Assembly (NCBI GenBank): GCA_963556255.1
Contig: OY744616.1
Span: 10,047,991 to 10,111,990 of the forward strand
Origin: Allolobophora icterica
Taxonomy: Eukaryota > Annelida > Clitellata > Crassiclitellata > Lumbricidae
Direction: 5' to 3'
Length of the DNA stretch: 64,000 nt
Shown here: positions 54,452-64,000 of the stretch, one piece after another
How positions within the stretch are numbered: position 1 is the stretch's first letter
Layout of the letters: every line of letters begins with the position of its first letter
The notes under the pieces: model-generated
The model's input: the letters and a program-made list of their open reading frames with translations, nothing else
Databases searched by the model: none
Told to the model about the DNA's origin: nothing
Translations under genes and position numbers: made by a program

Positions 54452-55880
54452 CCTCCGACCCTATCACGCTTTGACACTTACAGTGACGTCGAACTTCAGA
54501 CTTAGATATAATAGTTCTATTTCTTAACATTGTTTACAGCTGAAAAGAATTTCCTAATCTGTGTTATATTTGTTAAAAATTAACAAATTCCTTTTTTGTC
54601 GTAGGTAAGAATTTGGTATTCAGCAAGTTTTAAGAAACTAAACTATACTGGTATTAACAGAAAACTTATTATAGTGGTTATTGGTAATTAATATCTGTAT
54701 GTTGTTTGGGAATTTGTTCAGCTTGATACCGAGATAATTATATTATTTGTTGTTTAGTCCTTGATTGTACATTGTTTTGTATACTAGGAAAACGGACTTA
54801 CATTCGGCACAGTGTAATCTGTGTACTAAGTATATAAAAATGAATAATGGTAATTAATCAGAATTAATTATTTTAATAACATTGATGAAGATCTGTTGAC
54901 TGGTATAGGTTTTGCTGAGCTGCTCAGAAAGGGATGGGGCATAGTTGATGGCACACAGTGTGTTGTTTGGCTTTTAAAGTTAGCAACAATTGAGGATATA
55001 GTGGCTATACACTCCGTCCACAAATTCAGCCGAAACGTGAAAGCAATCACATATTGCATCCAACTTGCCATTATTTGAGCCACTGTAAATTTTGTATTGA
55101 CCACCAGTCCATTGAAGTCTTGGACTTCATCACACATTATAGATAATTATGATGATGATGACGATGATGATGTGGTCTGTGTTTCATCTTTTAAACTCGC
55201 AGACATTAGAAAATTTGTGAAAAAGATAAGATGGTGAGCTTAATCATTTCGATGAGTATGGTACACCTGAGTTATGGTTTTACCCTGAATTTATTTTTAA
55301 ACAGTAATGCGATTCTGTTGCCTCGTAAAGCTAATGTTATTCCTGAATTTTTGTACTGTTGCATAAATTCATGTATCTCTTAACTTAATTAAATTAAAAC
55401 AATTCTGTAACCATACTGAAATGCTTGATGGTTGATTACTCCATTCATTCATTCATTTGTTCATAAATAACCAACATTACATGATGCAGCATACAAAATA
55501 TGTTTCATGGATAAAAAGGGCAGACCCAGAAGGGACCAAAGTCCCAATTATTAAGGTCAACTATTTCACAACAAATTGGTTTGAAATGATGGAGTGTTTA
55601 ACATAATAGTCTTTTACAGTACTCTTGCCAGGTACTTTTTTGTAAACCAAAGTGCGGCTAGCAATTGGTAGAATAAAGGATATACTTACTTACTTAACAC
55701 AACAGAATGCAAAGAACCAGAGGCTTAACTAACAAGAACTATAAATCATTTAATGTTTTGGTCATTCAAATATGCATGCACAGACTTTTTAAATAGTCCT
55801 ATATAGAGGAATTTTACGAATAGCAGGAGTCTGCAGACAGAAGGAGGTCTGACATGTTTAATTGAAAATATTAGGTGTAT
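54452..55880. other. GCLM 3' flank
   Basis: AT-rich, with a (GAT)n run near 55150 and an ACTT-tailed repeat at 55640-55700. No further gene seen. Confidence 0.5.
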
Positions 55881-56062
55881 GTTAGTGCGGGCAGAACTTC
55901 CAAGATAATTTCCCTGTGATATGCTTATGAGAGCAGTTACGTAAATGTCTGTTTTTTCTTCTTAAGGGGGTGAAGAATGTTTTTTTCTTCTTAAATGGGT
56001 GAAGAATGTAATACAATGTTTTCAGAATAACAGGAATTTGTGCATGTGGTGCATGACAAAGT

Positions 56063-56150
56063 ATATCAATCAACTAAGCATTTATATAGCGCCCCTTGAA
56101 GGAAACTGTAAAAGAGGCGCTCCCAGCCCAACCCCGGCCAAAGAGAACAG
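56063..56150 (-). repeat. CR1-like LINE 3' tail
   Basis: Reverse of the tail at 2570-2656: GGTTGGGCTGGGAGCGCCTC ... AAGGGGCGCTATATAAATGC. Confidence 0.75.
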
Positions 56151-56184
56151 AATATTATATATGTTATGTTGTCTTATTGTTGTT

Positions 56185-56430
56185 AAACAATGTATGCTTC
56201 CTTTAGCTGTGTCATAAACCAGGCTATTTCTTGGACTCTGACCGAGGTCATATCACACCTGCTCTGTGTCCTCTGCACTGGCTTCCTGTATCTTAGTGTA
56301 TCCACTTCAAGTTGGCTCTTCTCTCGTATGCGACATGCGCAAATCAACTGCCATCCTGCCTATTGTCCGTGGTTACACCCAGAATTTAACTGGGATCATT
56401 TTTGGTTCTTGCCAATTCAATCATAGTTTA
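56185..56430 (+). pseudogene. LINE RT C-terminal scrap
   Basis: Frameshifted phrase HITPALCPLHWLPV-like (nt CACCTGCTCTGTGTCCTCTG then CACTGGCTTCCTGT) and KLALLSYATC-like reading. Too short to classify beyond CR1/L2-type. Confidence 0.55.
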
Positions 56431-56954
56431 ATGATCGATTTGGGAGTTTGAGTAGTTAGAATGCTTGTGTATTGATGTTTAATTATAATCCCTTTCTGCC
56501 CTAGGGACAACGCACTGTAACCAGAGGGACCCATGTGCCATGGCACACTGGCCAGTCCACCACTGGTAACTGGCTATACCCTGTAGAGGGGATTCTCTCT
56601 GACCTGTATCTTCTGGAAGGCCTGATCTGGTATATGTCTTGTTTGTGGCCAGTGCTGTTTGGTTAGTTGCTGTTTAACGACACTGCCACAACAAAGGTGG
56701 TAAGTGTCGCCTTTCTCCAGGCTTGGGTCTGGCGCTGCCAGAGTATTGGCCAGCGCTCATTGACAGTTACTGGTCTGCCCATCTGGAATGCTGTACCTTC
56801 TCTTGTTTTCAAGTCTCTGAATCAGAGACTGCTCTAAACTAAAATGTTACATCTTCCAGGGTGTTTATGGTTCGTGTTTTGTGTTTGTCAACCGTCAAAG
56901 CACACTTAAGAACATTGTCAGCAGGGCATTGTCAAGTATCAGCAGTATTGTATG

Positions 56955-57085
56955 TTATGTGGGGGTGCATGATGGTCTAGTGGTCATCATACTAGGCTGT
57001 AAACAGAGGTTGGGGTTTAAATCCAGACCAGGGCAGAAATTTGTTTCGAGATTTCTGCTCCAGCTCGGCTATAAGGAGTATCCTG
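56955..57085 (+). repeat. SINE family S2, head and start of body
   Basis: GGTGCATGATGGTCTAGTGG, GGGGTTTAAATCCAGACC, then GGGCAGAAATTTGTTTCGAG. Confidence 0.7.
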
Positions 57086-57164
57086 ACCACACACTTTTAA
57101 AAAATAATATTTGTTTATTAATTTAAACTGACAGATATGCATTAAGATTACAATGATATAGTAG

Positions 57165-57385
57165 TAACAGATGATAACAAGTTTTACAGGAGTTGCATGT
57201 AACTGTATGGCAGTCTGGAAGGTGCCCGCACCATCTGTCCTGCTGTTAATTTTACAGTCACCCTCTAGGGAGTGTAGGCAGTGAAAAGGCTGAGTCAACC
57301 TTTATGGGGCTAGTGAGTATCGAACCCATGCCCTTCTGATCTTTGTGCCAGTGTGTTACCATTCAACCATCTCCCCACCCCATTG
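57165..57385 (-). repeat. tRNA-derived SINE, family S3
   Basis: Minus strand: GGGGTGGGGAGATGGTTGAA head, GGGTTCGATACTCACTAGCC, then CCATAAAGGTTGACTCAGCC. Confidence 0.75.
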
Positions 57386-57702
57386 TTGGTGGGAAGATTA
57401 GACGGAGAGGGTCTAACACTTCATACCCATGACTTCCTTTCAGACTCGCGTGAGGGACTATGCTTCTTCTTTTATGTCATGTGATCCAGTCATAGAGTTT
57501 GTGCATTTAATTGTAATATAATGCGAATCACTAAAAAAATCTATAATCAGGAGACGTGCCTATTCTCTGGCACATAATCAAATCAAATCTGGCACTTAAT
57601 CAAATCTTCAAGAGTGGACTATTTGTAATGATCCTGGACAGTTTCTGTGCATGCTTGAACCGTCACCAAATAGTAGAATTTGTGCTGTGTCCCTCTGAAC
57701 AA

Positions 57703-58313
57703 GACATTGCTACCATGTTCTCCAGTAAACAAATTAAGACATTGCTACCATGTTCTCCAGTAAACAAATTAAGACATTGCTACCATGTTCTCCAGTAAAC
57801 AAATTAAGACATTGCTACCATGTTCTCCAGTAAACAAATTAAGACATTGCTACCATGTTCTCCAGTAAACAAATTAAGACATTGCTACCATGTTCTCCAG
57901 TAAACAAATTAAGACATTGCTACCATGTTCTCCAGTAAACAAATTAAGACATTGCTACCATGTTCTCCAGTAAACAAATTAAGACATTGCTACCATGTTC
58001 TCCAGTAAACAAATTAAGACATTGCTACCATGTTCTCCAGTAAACAAATTAAGACATTGCTACCATGTTCTCCAGTAAACAAATTAAGACATTGCTACCA
58101 TGTTCTCCAGTAAACAAATTAAGACATTGCTACCATGTTCTCCAGTAAACAAATTAAGACATTGCTACCATGTTCTCCAGTAAACAAATTAAGACATTGC
58201 TACCATGTTCTCCAGTAAACAAATTAAGACATTGCTACCATGTTCTCCAGTAAACAAATTAAGACATTGCTACCATGTTCTCCAGTAAACAAATTAAGAC
58301 ATTGCTACCATAT
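57703..58313. repeat. 35-bp minisatellite, about 17 near-perfect copies
   Basis: Unit ATTAAGACATTGCTACCATG + TTCTCCAGTAAACAA. Copies are the same by eye until the last, which varies (ATATTTTCTAGTGAG). There are no spacers, so this is not CRISPR-like. Confidence 0.97.
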
Positions 58314-58449
58314 TTTCTAGTGAGCGAGGCTTGCAGCGCAGTTGTACTTGTCTACCACCTACTAGGAAAAGAGAATGGCCTCTTGTTGGTCTGTATGCTG
58401 CATCCTGACGCACTCTCAGTTTTGTTGGCAATAAATTTAAAAGGAAACA

Positions 58450-58966
58450 GTAATACCAATTGGTTAGAGCGTTCGGCCTGTAAGGCGGAGAGTACGGGTT
58501 CGAGCCTCACCCGAGGCAGTTACTGTGTAAGGACATTTAGCAAGTCCTTAACTCGGAACTGCTCAGCGCATAGGCGTAATTTGTGGGGGGTACGAGGGGT
58601 ACGCGTACCCCCCACTTTTTGGACTGGGGGGTACTATACCCCCCACTTTTTAAACAATGCCAATCAATATTTTATTATTGTGCCTTCCCAGAGAACACAG
58701 TCTCTGCCAAAAGTACGAAAGTACTTAGATACACAGGTAAATCGAGAGCCTAAATTAATTAGAATACTGGCAGGGAATATGTTCAAAATGGTCATCATGC
58801 GAAAAGTGAAAGTGGAGAAGAAATTGGTACCCCCCACTTTTTAGACCAAGGTATTGGTACCCCCCACTTTTTAGACTAAAGTTACGCCCCTGGCTCAGCG
58901 CCATCGATGCTCTGTCGTGTGCACTTCTGAACTTTGGAAGGAGGGCAATATCAGATACAGTTGCTT
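58450..58966 (+). repeat. SINE family S1, tail type 1, split by a MITE
   Basis: Head CAATTGGTTAGAGCGTTCGG and GGGTTCGAGCC, core GGACATTTAGCAAGTCC up to GCTCAGCG at 58568. The rest (CCATCGATGCTCTGTCGTGT ... CTTTGGAAGGAGG) resumes after 58900. Confidence 0.9.
58569..58892. mobile_element. hAT MITE, family B, copy 2, inserted in a SINE
   Basis: 324 bp, ends CATAGGCGTAATTTG / AAAGTTACGCCCCTG, exact duplication GCTCAGCG (58561-58568, 58893-58900). It closely matches the copy at 33620-33942. Confidence 0.94.
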
Positions 58967-59624
58967 TCTCACTACTGTTTTAGAGTGCTTATTATTCCAA
59001 GACTTAGGCTATAGGACTTAGGGGCACCTGCACTTAACACTGTACCACTAGGCTTAGAAAAAATTAATTTTACTTCTGATGTCGTTACTTTGTCTAATAT
59101 CAATACCTTTTCAGAAGTTGATTTCTTATATTAATTCTGCTTCAGAAATTGATTTCTAACATCAATACTACATGTCGTCAATTATGACAATCACGAGACA
59201 GTCTGGCAATTAGTGTAAGCCCAAAACACCTGCTTCAACTGCGTAGGAAACCCTTTCTGATGTGTCCAATGTTGATTTTATAACTATATATTATATATAT
59301 ATATATTATATATATAAATTCATGTATATTATACATATCACTGGTGGCATTACGTAGATATATAATATATTAGTGTATTTTCGTTCATAGGCTAAAAGAA
59401 AAGGCCTGTAAAATTCTGTTTCATCAATATTACCAAGGAATCCAGGTACCAAACAGTAGCATTAATGCAGCGTATGTAGACATGTTCAATGCAGACCGAA
59501 TGATAGATATCCATTCCAGTGATGGACAAAATGCAGCTTTTCCCGTATTTTTCGGATAACGAATTCCTCGATATATTCTAGGGCTTAATGACTCAGTTGG
59601 TTGCGATTTGCGTCACCAGTCAAC

Positions 59625-60119
59625 TTAACCTCTGACGTCACTGGGGGCATGACCCCCGGTCACCGTCATCGACTCCAGCGCCCTCTCCAGTGGAACGATG
59701 ACCCTGCCCCGGGGAAAGCCAGCAGCAGCTGTAGATGGCATCGCTTTATTACCTCCGGCGGCACCGTCATCTTTCCTGCCGCACATCTTGCAGATGGAGC
59801 GAAGAACGCAGAGAGCAATAATCAGCGCTGGAATGGCCACCAGCACTCCGACAATGATCACAATTTGCGGATTCAGACCTTCGCTAGGCTGTTGGCTCGT
59901 CTGTCGTTGCATTGCACGCGAAGTTAACAACACGTTGCTCGTTGTCTGATCGGTTGTCGGTGTTGCTTTTGTGGCGAAACGGGCGTCATCAACAGCCGAC
60001 GGGGTCGCCTTGACGACCTCATACAGTGACGTCAGCAAGACGAGTAACGTCACGTGTTTTGTCGTCGACGTTGTTAGTGACGTAAGCAGATAGGTTGCCG
60101 TGGTGATTGATGACGTCAT
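59625..60119 (-). CDS. Unrecognised small single-pass membrane protein
   Basis: 164 aa in one open frame with GC-rich, non-repetitive sequence, unlike its AT-rich flanks. Residues 1-38 look like a signal peptide (HVTLLVLLTSLYEVVKA, cleavage likely after VKA). About 39-85 is Thr/Ser/Ala/Gln-rich and would be extracellular and O-glycosylated. About 86-108 is a membrane span (IVIIVGVLVAIPALIIALC), followed by a basic CKMCGRK stop-transfer segment and a 50-residue cytosolic tail with possible Ser/Thr phospho-sites. It ends in TAA. I do not recognise a family. A possible upstream exon at 61325-61240 (MLAPKKTEDPRKPRGP..., donor G|GTAAGG) would join in phase at a weak acceptor near 60134; I do not rely on it. 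Confidence 0.5.
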   Translation of the reverse strand: MTSSITTATYLLTSLTTSTTKHVTLLVLLTSLYEVVKATPSAVDDARFATKATPTTDQTTSNVLLTSRAMQRQTSQQPSEGLNPQIVIIVGVLVAIPALIIALCVLRSICKMCGRKDDGAAGGNKAMPSTAAAGFPRGRVIVPLERALESMTVTGGHAPSDVRG

Positions 60120-61430
60120 CGTGGCGTTGTAAACTGGTTGTTTTGGTCGTTGATGCGTTTAAGTTTAAAATAATTTCAGTTGATGACATGAGAACTCCGC
60201 CACTGCTCGTACTCTGGTAGTTCCAGTCTCAACCCTGGATAAAGCAGGAGGGTGACGCTAAGCATCTTTGTTATGACACATACAAATTAATTACCTATCT
60301 TGAGTTTATTTATAAAGGTAAGGTAACGTCATACGTCAACGACCCTGGCAGAAAAAGATGTCTTTAAACACGTTGGAAAGCATTAAGACATTGAATTCAG
60401 AATTCTCCATGTGAACAACAGGCTTCTAGAAAAATCGAATGGAATATCACTACTTTGAAAATCAAAGCAAAATAACCACAGGCCTGCCCTCTGTCAGCCT
60501 GCTATGTTCTGTTCAAACGAAGTTTACCCGTCAAATGCCATACAGGCCTAACGAGATGGCTTAAGCCCATCGATAGCCGACACTAGAATTTATGCTTGAG
60601 AGCATATACCTCAGTCTGAATGCCATCGTCGGAGGAAAGATAAATCGCTGCACAGAGATCAGCTAGAGTACAGGATAATTCCTGACCGTGCACTCTCGAC
60701 AACTAGACACTGGGTCACTGGGTAAAGAACTAGTTAGTTTGTCCGCTAAAATTTGGGCTAAATGGTTAAATTTAGTAGAAATGCGTTACCTGTAGGGCAT
60801 AATTTCTTCGACCAATATGATCTAATCTGTGAACTTGAATGCTTTCTCCCTCTCCCTGTTTACGGCGACTGATTGTGCATGCCATGGCTTTAAGCCTATA
60901 GTCATGGACAATTAGTCTGAGCTTGCTTTACATAAATTTATGTCTGCCATGAGTAGACATTTGTGTGTGTCCGGAATACTTATTCGTCACCCGTATTGTG
61001 CGCGCAGTGGCTGTGACCTACAAATAGCAAAACAGTGTAGCACTCAACTTCGATACGCTTAAATTAGACAGTATAGCATAAATAACAGTGCCTTTCTAAG
61101 CTGTACCAGACAATTTCTGTCGACGAGCGCTGAGACCACATTATTTTTCCAAGACCGTTCCAGGCTCTGCACCGCGACGTATCATCAATGGACGTCACAC
61201 AAGACAATGGTCGCCCGAAGCGATTAGCGTTCCAAGTGCCTTACCCGCGTCACGGCTGACTGCACAGATAGGTCCCCGCGGTTTGCGAGGGTCTTCGGTC
61301 TTCTTTGGTGCCAGCATCTAAGAAAAGATTAACGGACTGGGAGAACAAAGGTCCCGAAAATCGATCGACTCAAAGCAGAAAAGTCGCATATTCACTCAAT
61401 CGTTAAGGCAACTGCGCTTAATCTGGACCG
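60120..61430. other. Stretch without recognised gene
   Basis: Mixed-composition unique sequence. Only the weak exon candidate at 61240-61325 (minus) was noticed. Confidence 0.4.
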
Positions 61431-61620
61431 CGGACATAATTATATTTATAGTACCTACTCACGCATACATATTAGTCTGTTCTGCATATAAATACGTATG
61501 TATGCATATATACATACACATGCATATAAAATATAAAGTGCATATATATAATATGCATATAATATACATATATATGTATAACAATTGTAAATATATCAAC
61601 TTACATAATAACCGTTGTAC

Positions 61621-61687
<67 letters not shown>

Positions 61688-61903
61688 CCGTAAACAAACA
61701 CTATTGTGACGTCACTATACTGCCGCCTTGGCGACGGTTGTCTTGACGGTTGTCTTGACAACGGCTATAGGCCTATAATATGACGTTATAATAATAATTG
61801 TTTTATATACCGTGATTTTTCACGGGTTAGGACAGCTAGTAATATATATAATATACATATGTATATGTATAACAATTGTGAATATATAATAGGCTATATA
61901 TAC

Positions 61904-61987
<84 letters not shown>

Positions 61988-62175
61988 GTATCAATCGCAG
62001 CATTCGCCGAATATATACATATTATATATATGTATAACAATTGTGTATATATAATAGACTATATATGATAATATATATGTTATAATATATATATATATAT
62101 TACAATATTTATAGCCTATTATATATACAAAATGGTTATATATATATATGTGTGTGTGGTGGGCAGAGAACATAA
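61430..62175. repeat. TA-rich tracts, (GTCT)n and repeated blocks
   Basis: (GTCT)n at 61620-61687 and (AT)n at 61905-61984. The block GTATAACAATTGTGAATATA recurs three times (about 61575, 61868, 62031), and GGTATCAATCGCAGCATTCG recurs at 61986 and, with one change, 62194. Confidence 0.9.
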
Positions 62176-62530
62176 AGAAGAAGAAGTGTGTGTGGTATCA
62201 ATTGCAGCATTCGCCAAGCCTTCATCGTCTTTTCTTCATCTAATGAAATTTATTGTACTGATTTATATAGCGCCGTTCCCATGTTATTGCACACGGCACC
62301 AATCGATGGTCGCTCCAAAAGAGATTACAGTCGATTGCGACCGTGGGAGATGCACGGTCGAAACAGTGTGCGAATTGTAGAAAAAAGACTGGGGTGGGGG
62401 ACTGAACGTTTTATCCGTATTTTGCAAACTGATGTCAACGAAATTTGAAAGCTTTTGATTTCAACTCTAGCAGTTTTGCAAGTCAGACTCGAATCAGAAT
62501 CAATTCCTTTGTTGAGAATATTCCAAAATG

Positions 62531-62770
62531 CATGGGCGGCGATCCCGGGGGGATCGAGGGGGACAAGACCCCCCACCTTTAAGAGTGGGGGGACACGCCA
62601 TACATCAGACCCCCAAATTTTGAGGAAACCCTTAAAAAAGGTCATCAAATTTTTTCGACGCGCGAAAAATGTTGTTGACCTCTTTTTTCACCAGATCAGT
62701 TCAAAACTCTGTTTTCACCAGATCAGTTCCAAAATGTCCCCCCACCTGTCGAACAAGATCGCCGCCACTG
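62531..62770. mobile_element. hAT MITE, family C, complete short copy
   Basis: 240 bp, ends CATGGGCGGCGATC / GATCGCCGCCACTG, exact duplication CCAAAATG (62523-62530, 62771-62778). It shows the uninterrupted site where family D sits in the 13113 copy. Confidence 0.94.
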
Positions 62771-63159
62771 CCAAAATGCATGCTTGATACACGATGGAAA
62801 TTTCCTCTCTTTGTCGGAGACTCAGTCAAATAATGCTAACTCACACTAGCACAACTGAAAGGGTTGGAAACAACCCCCTGGTGTGTGCAATGAAGGCTGA
62901 ACTGTGGGGGTGTTAGGAAACTAGAAAGACTAGGGGTTGAACCCCCAAACCCCGACAATTCCCACCATGGGTCGAAATCTATTGTTGATCAGGAAGAAAC
63001 CAGAGAAACAGGCTGCGGTGACTAGGCGAGTTGTCTGGGCCTTGTTGCTTTGTAGGCCTCTTGCATGGAGTGCCTTATTGAAACGTGGCTGATTGTCATG
63101 CATCAGAACAATTGTCCCAAAATAAGCTCCAGGACGAAGGAGAAAACTAATAGACATGA

Positions 63160-63350
63160 AACACGGTAGCCGATTAGTTAGAGCTTGTTAACACGGAGAG
63201 CATGGTTTGAGCCCCCTCCCCCCCCCCCCCGTAGACGGTAAATGGTCATAGGGACCTTGAGCAAGTCCTTCCCTCACAATTGCTCAGCGCCATCGAGTGA
63301 TGCTTGGTCATTAGATAGTAACGCCTAATATATGCGTAATAATAATAATT
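63160..63350 (+). repeat. SINE family S1, tail type 2
   Basis: CACGGTAGCCGATTAGTTAG head, GGGACCTTGAGCAAGTCC core, tail GATGCTTGGTCATTAGATAG then (ATA)n. Confidence 0.8.
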
Positions 63351-63387
63351 ACGCACACAAAACACACACACACACATATTACATACA

Positions 63388-63563
<176 letters not shown>

Positions 63564-64000
63564 TGGGTTTAAGATAAATGCCTTTGTCGTGTAATCAAAA
63601 ACTTGATTAGAAACACTTAAATTAAAACTAGTCATGATTATTATGGCTTAGGCTGTTGTTTCAGTGACCTGTTCGTCTGACTCAGCAGATTAGCCAACAA
63701 TGTCTTCTGTGACCTTCGTCTTTTTATAGGAACACAGTGTATTATGACGACCCAGCTAACGGAAAACTATATGTATAGGCTGTGAAACCACTGAAGCAAC
63801 TGTTCGTTCGCAATTCTGTAACTATTCCTAATAATCAAAATATATACAGCACTGCCTTAAATACGAAACTTTACAAAAACATCGTTAATAGCTTCACGTA
63901 TATTTAGATCAACGTAAGCCTACTTAGATATTTTCCTATTAGGCCTATTGTTATGTCAGACTGACACACCGCAGTCTGAGTCAGTTACATTGCGTATACC

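Noticed and set aside
57703..58313. Possible CRISPR-like array
   Set aside because: Units are contiguous with no spacers and the genome is clearly an animal's; it is a minisatellite.
58450..58520. A functional tRNA gene (A and B boxes)
   Set aside because: The tRNA-like heads here and in other copies lack a proper cloverleaf and run into a shared SINE body.
61240..61325. First exon of the membrane-protein gene
   Set aside because: The donor is good and the phase fits, but the acceptor near 60134 lacks a pyrimidine tract; kept only as a note.

Overview
The window is nuclear DNA from an animal, probably a marine invertebrate bilaterian; I cannot name the phylum. The reasons are genes with many short exons and GT-AG introns, a UGA-selenocysteine gene with a SECIS hairpin, CR1-like LINE remains, tRNA-derived SINEs, and many short hAT-type elements with matching 8-bp target duplications. 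No complete bacterial or viral genome is present.

Layout. (1) 1-22851, plus strand: a vestigial/VGLL-family transcription cofactor with three recognisable coding exons (1415/1451-1997, 16294-16890, 22787-22851). Its 14.3-kb intron holds a nested stack: a broken CR1-like LINE, split by a hAT element (3529-10467), which is itself split by an LTR retrotransposon (4239-9881) with LTRs that look identical by eye. That retrotransposon has the unusual order Gag-protease-integrase-(RT tail)-RNase H and lacks the reverse-transcriptase catalytic core. (2) 23532-29356, minus strand: FAAP100, of the Fanconi anaemia core complex, 7 exons and 842 aa, with a tandemly duplicated 104-nt exon whose copies can only be used one at a time. 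(3) 30036-33015, plus strand: SELENOF (Sep15), 4 exons, in-frame UGA and SECIS, head-to-head with FAAP100. (4) 36352-45369, plus strand: a Roquin-related gene (ROQ domain plus flanking helices) with no visible RING finger or CCCH zinc finger. (5) 47393-54451, plus strand: GCLM, the glutamate-cysteine ligase modifier subunit, 7 exons and 269 aa. (6) 59625-60119, minus strand: a small predicted single-pass membrane protein that I do not recognise.

The genes form no pathway together. They are ordinary single genes: DNA repair, ER protein quality control, mRNA decay, glutathione synthesis and wing/muscle-type transcription. Most of the rest is transposon and simple repeat. For the five large genes every exon joins in frame across its GT/AG boundaries, which is the main support for the models. 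All identities come from reading protein motifs by eye; no database search was run.
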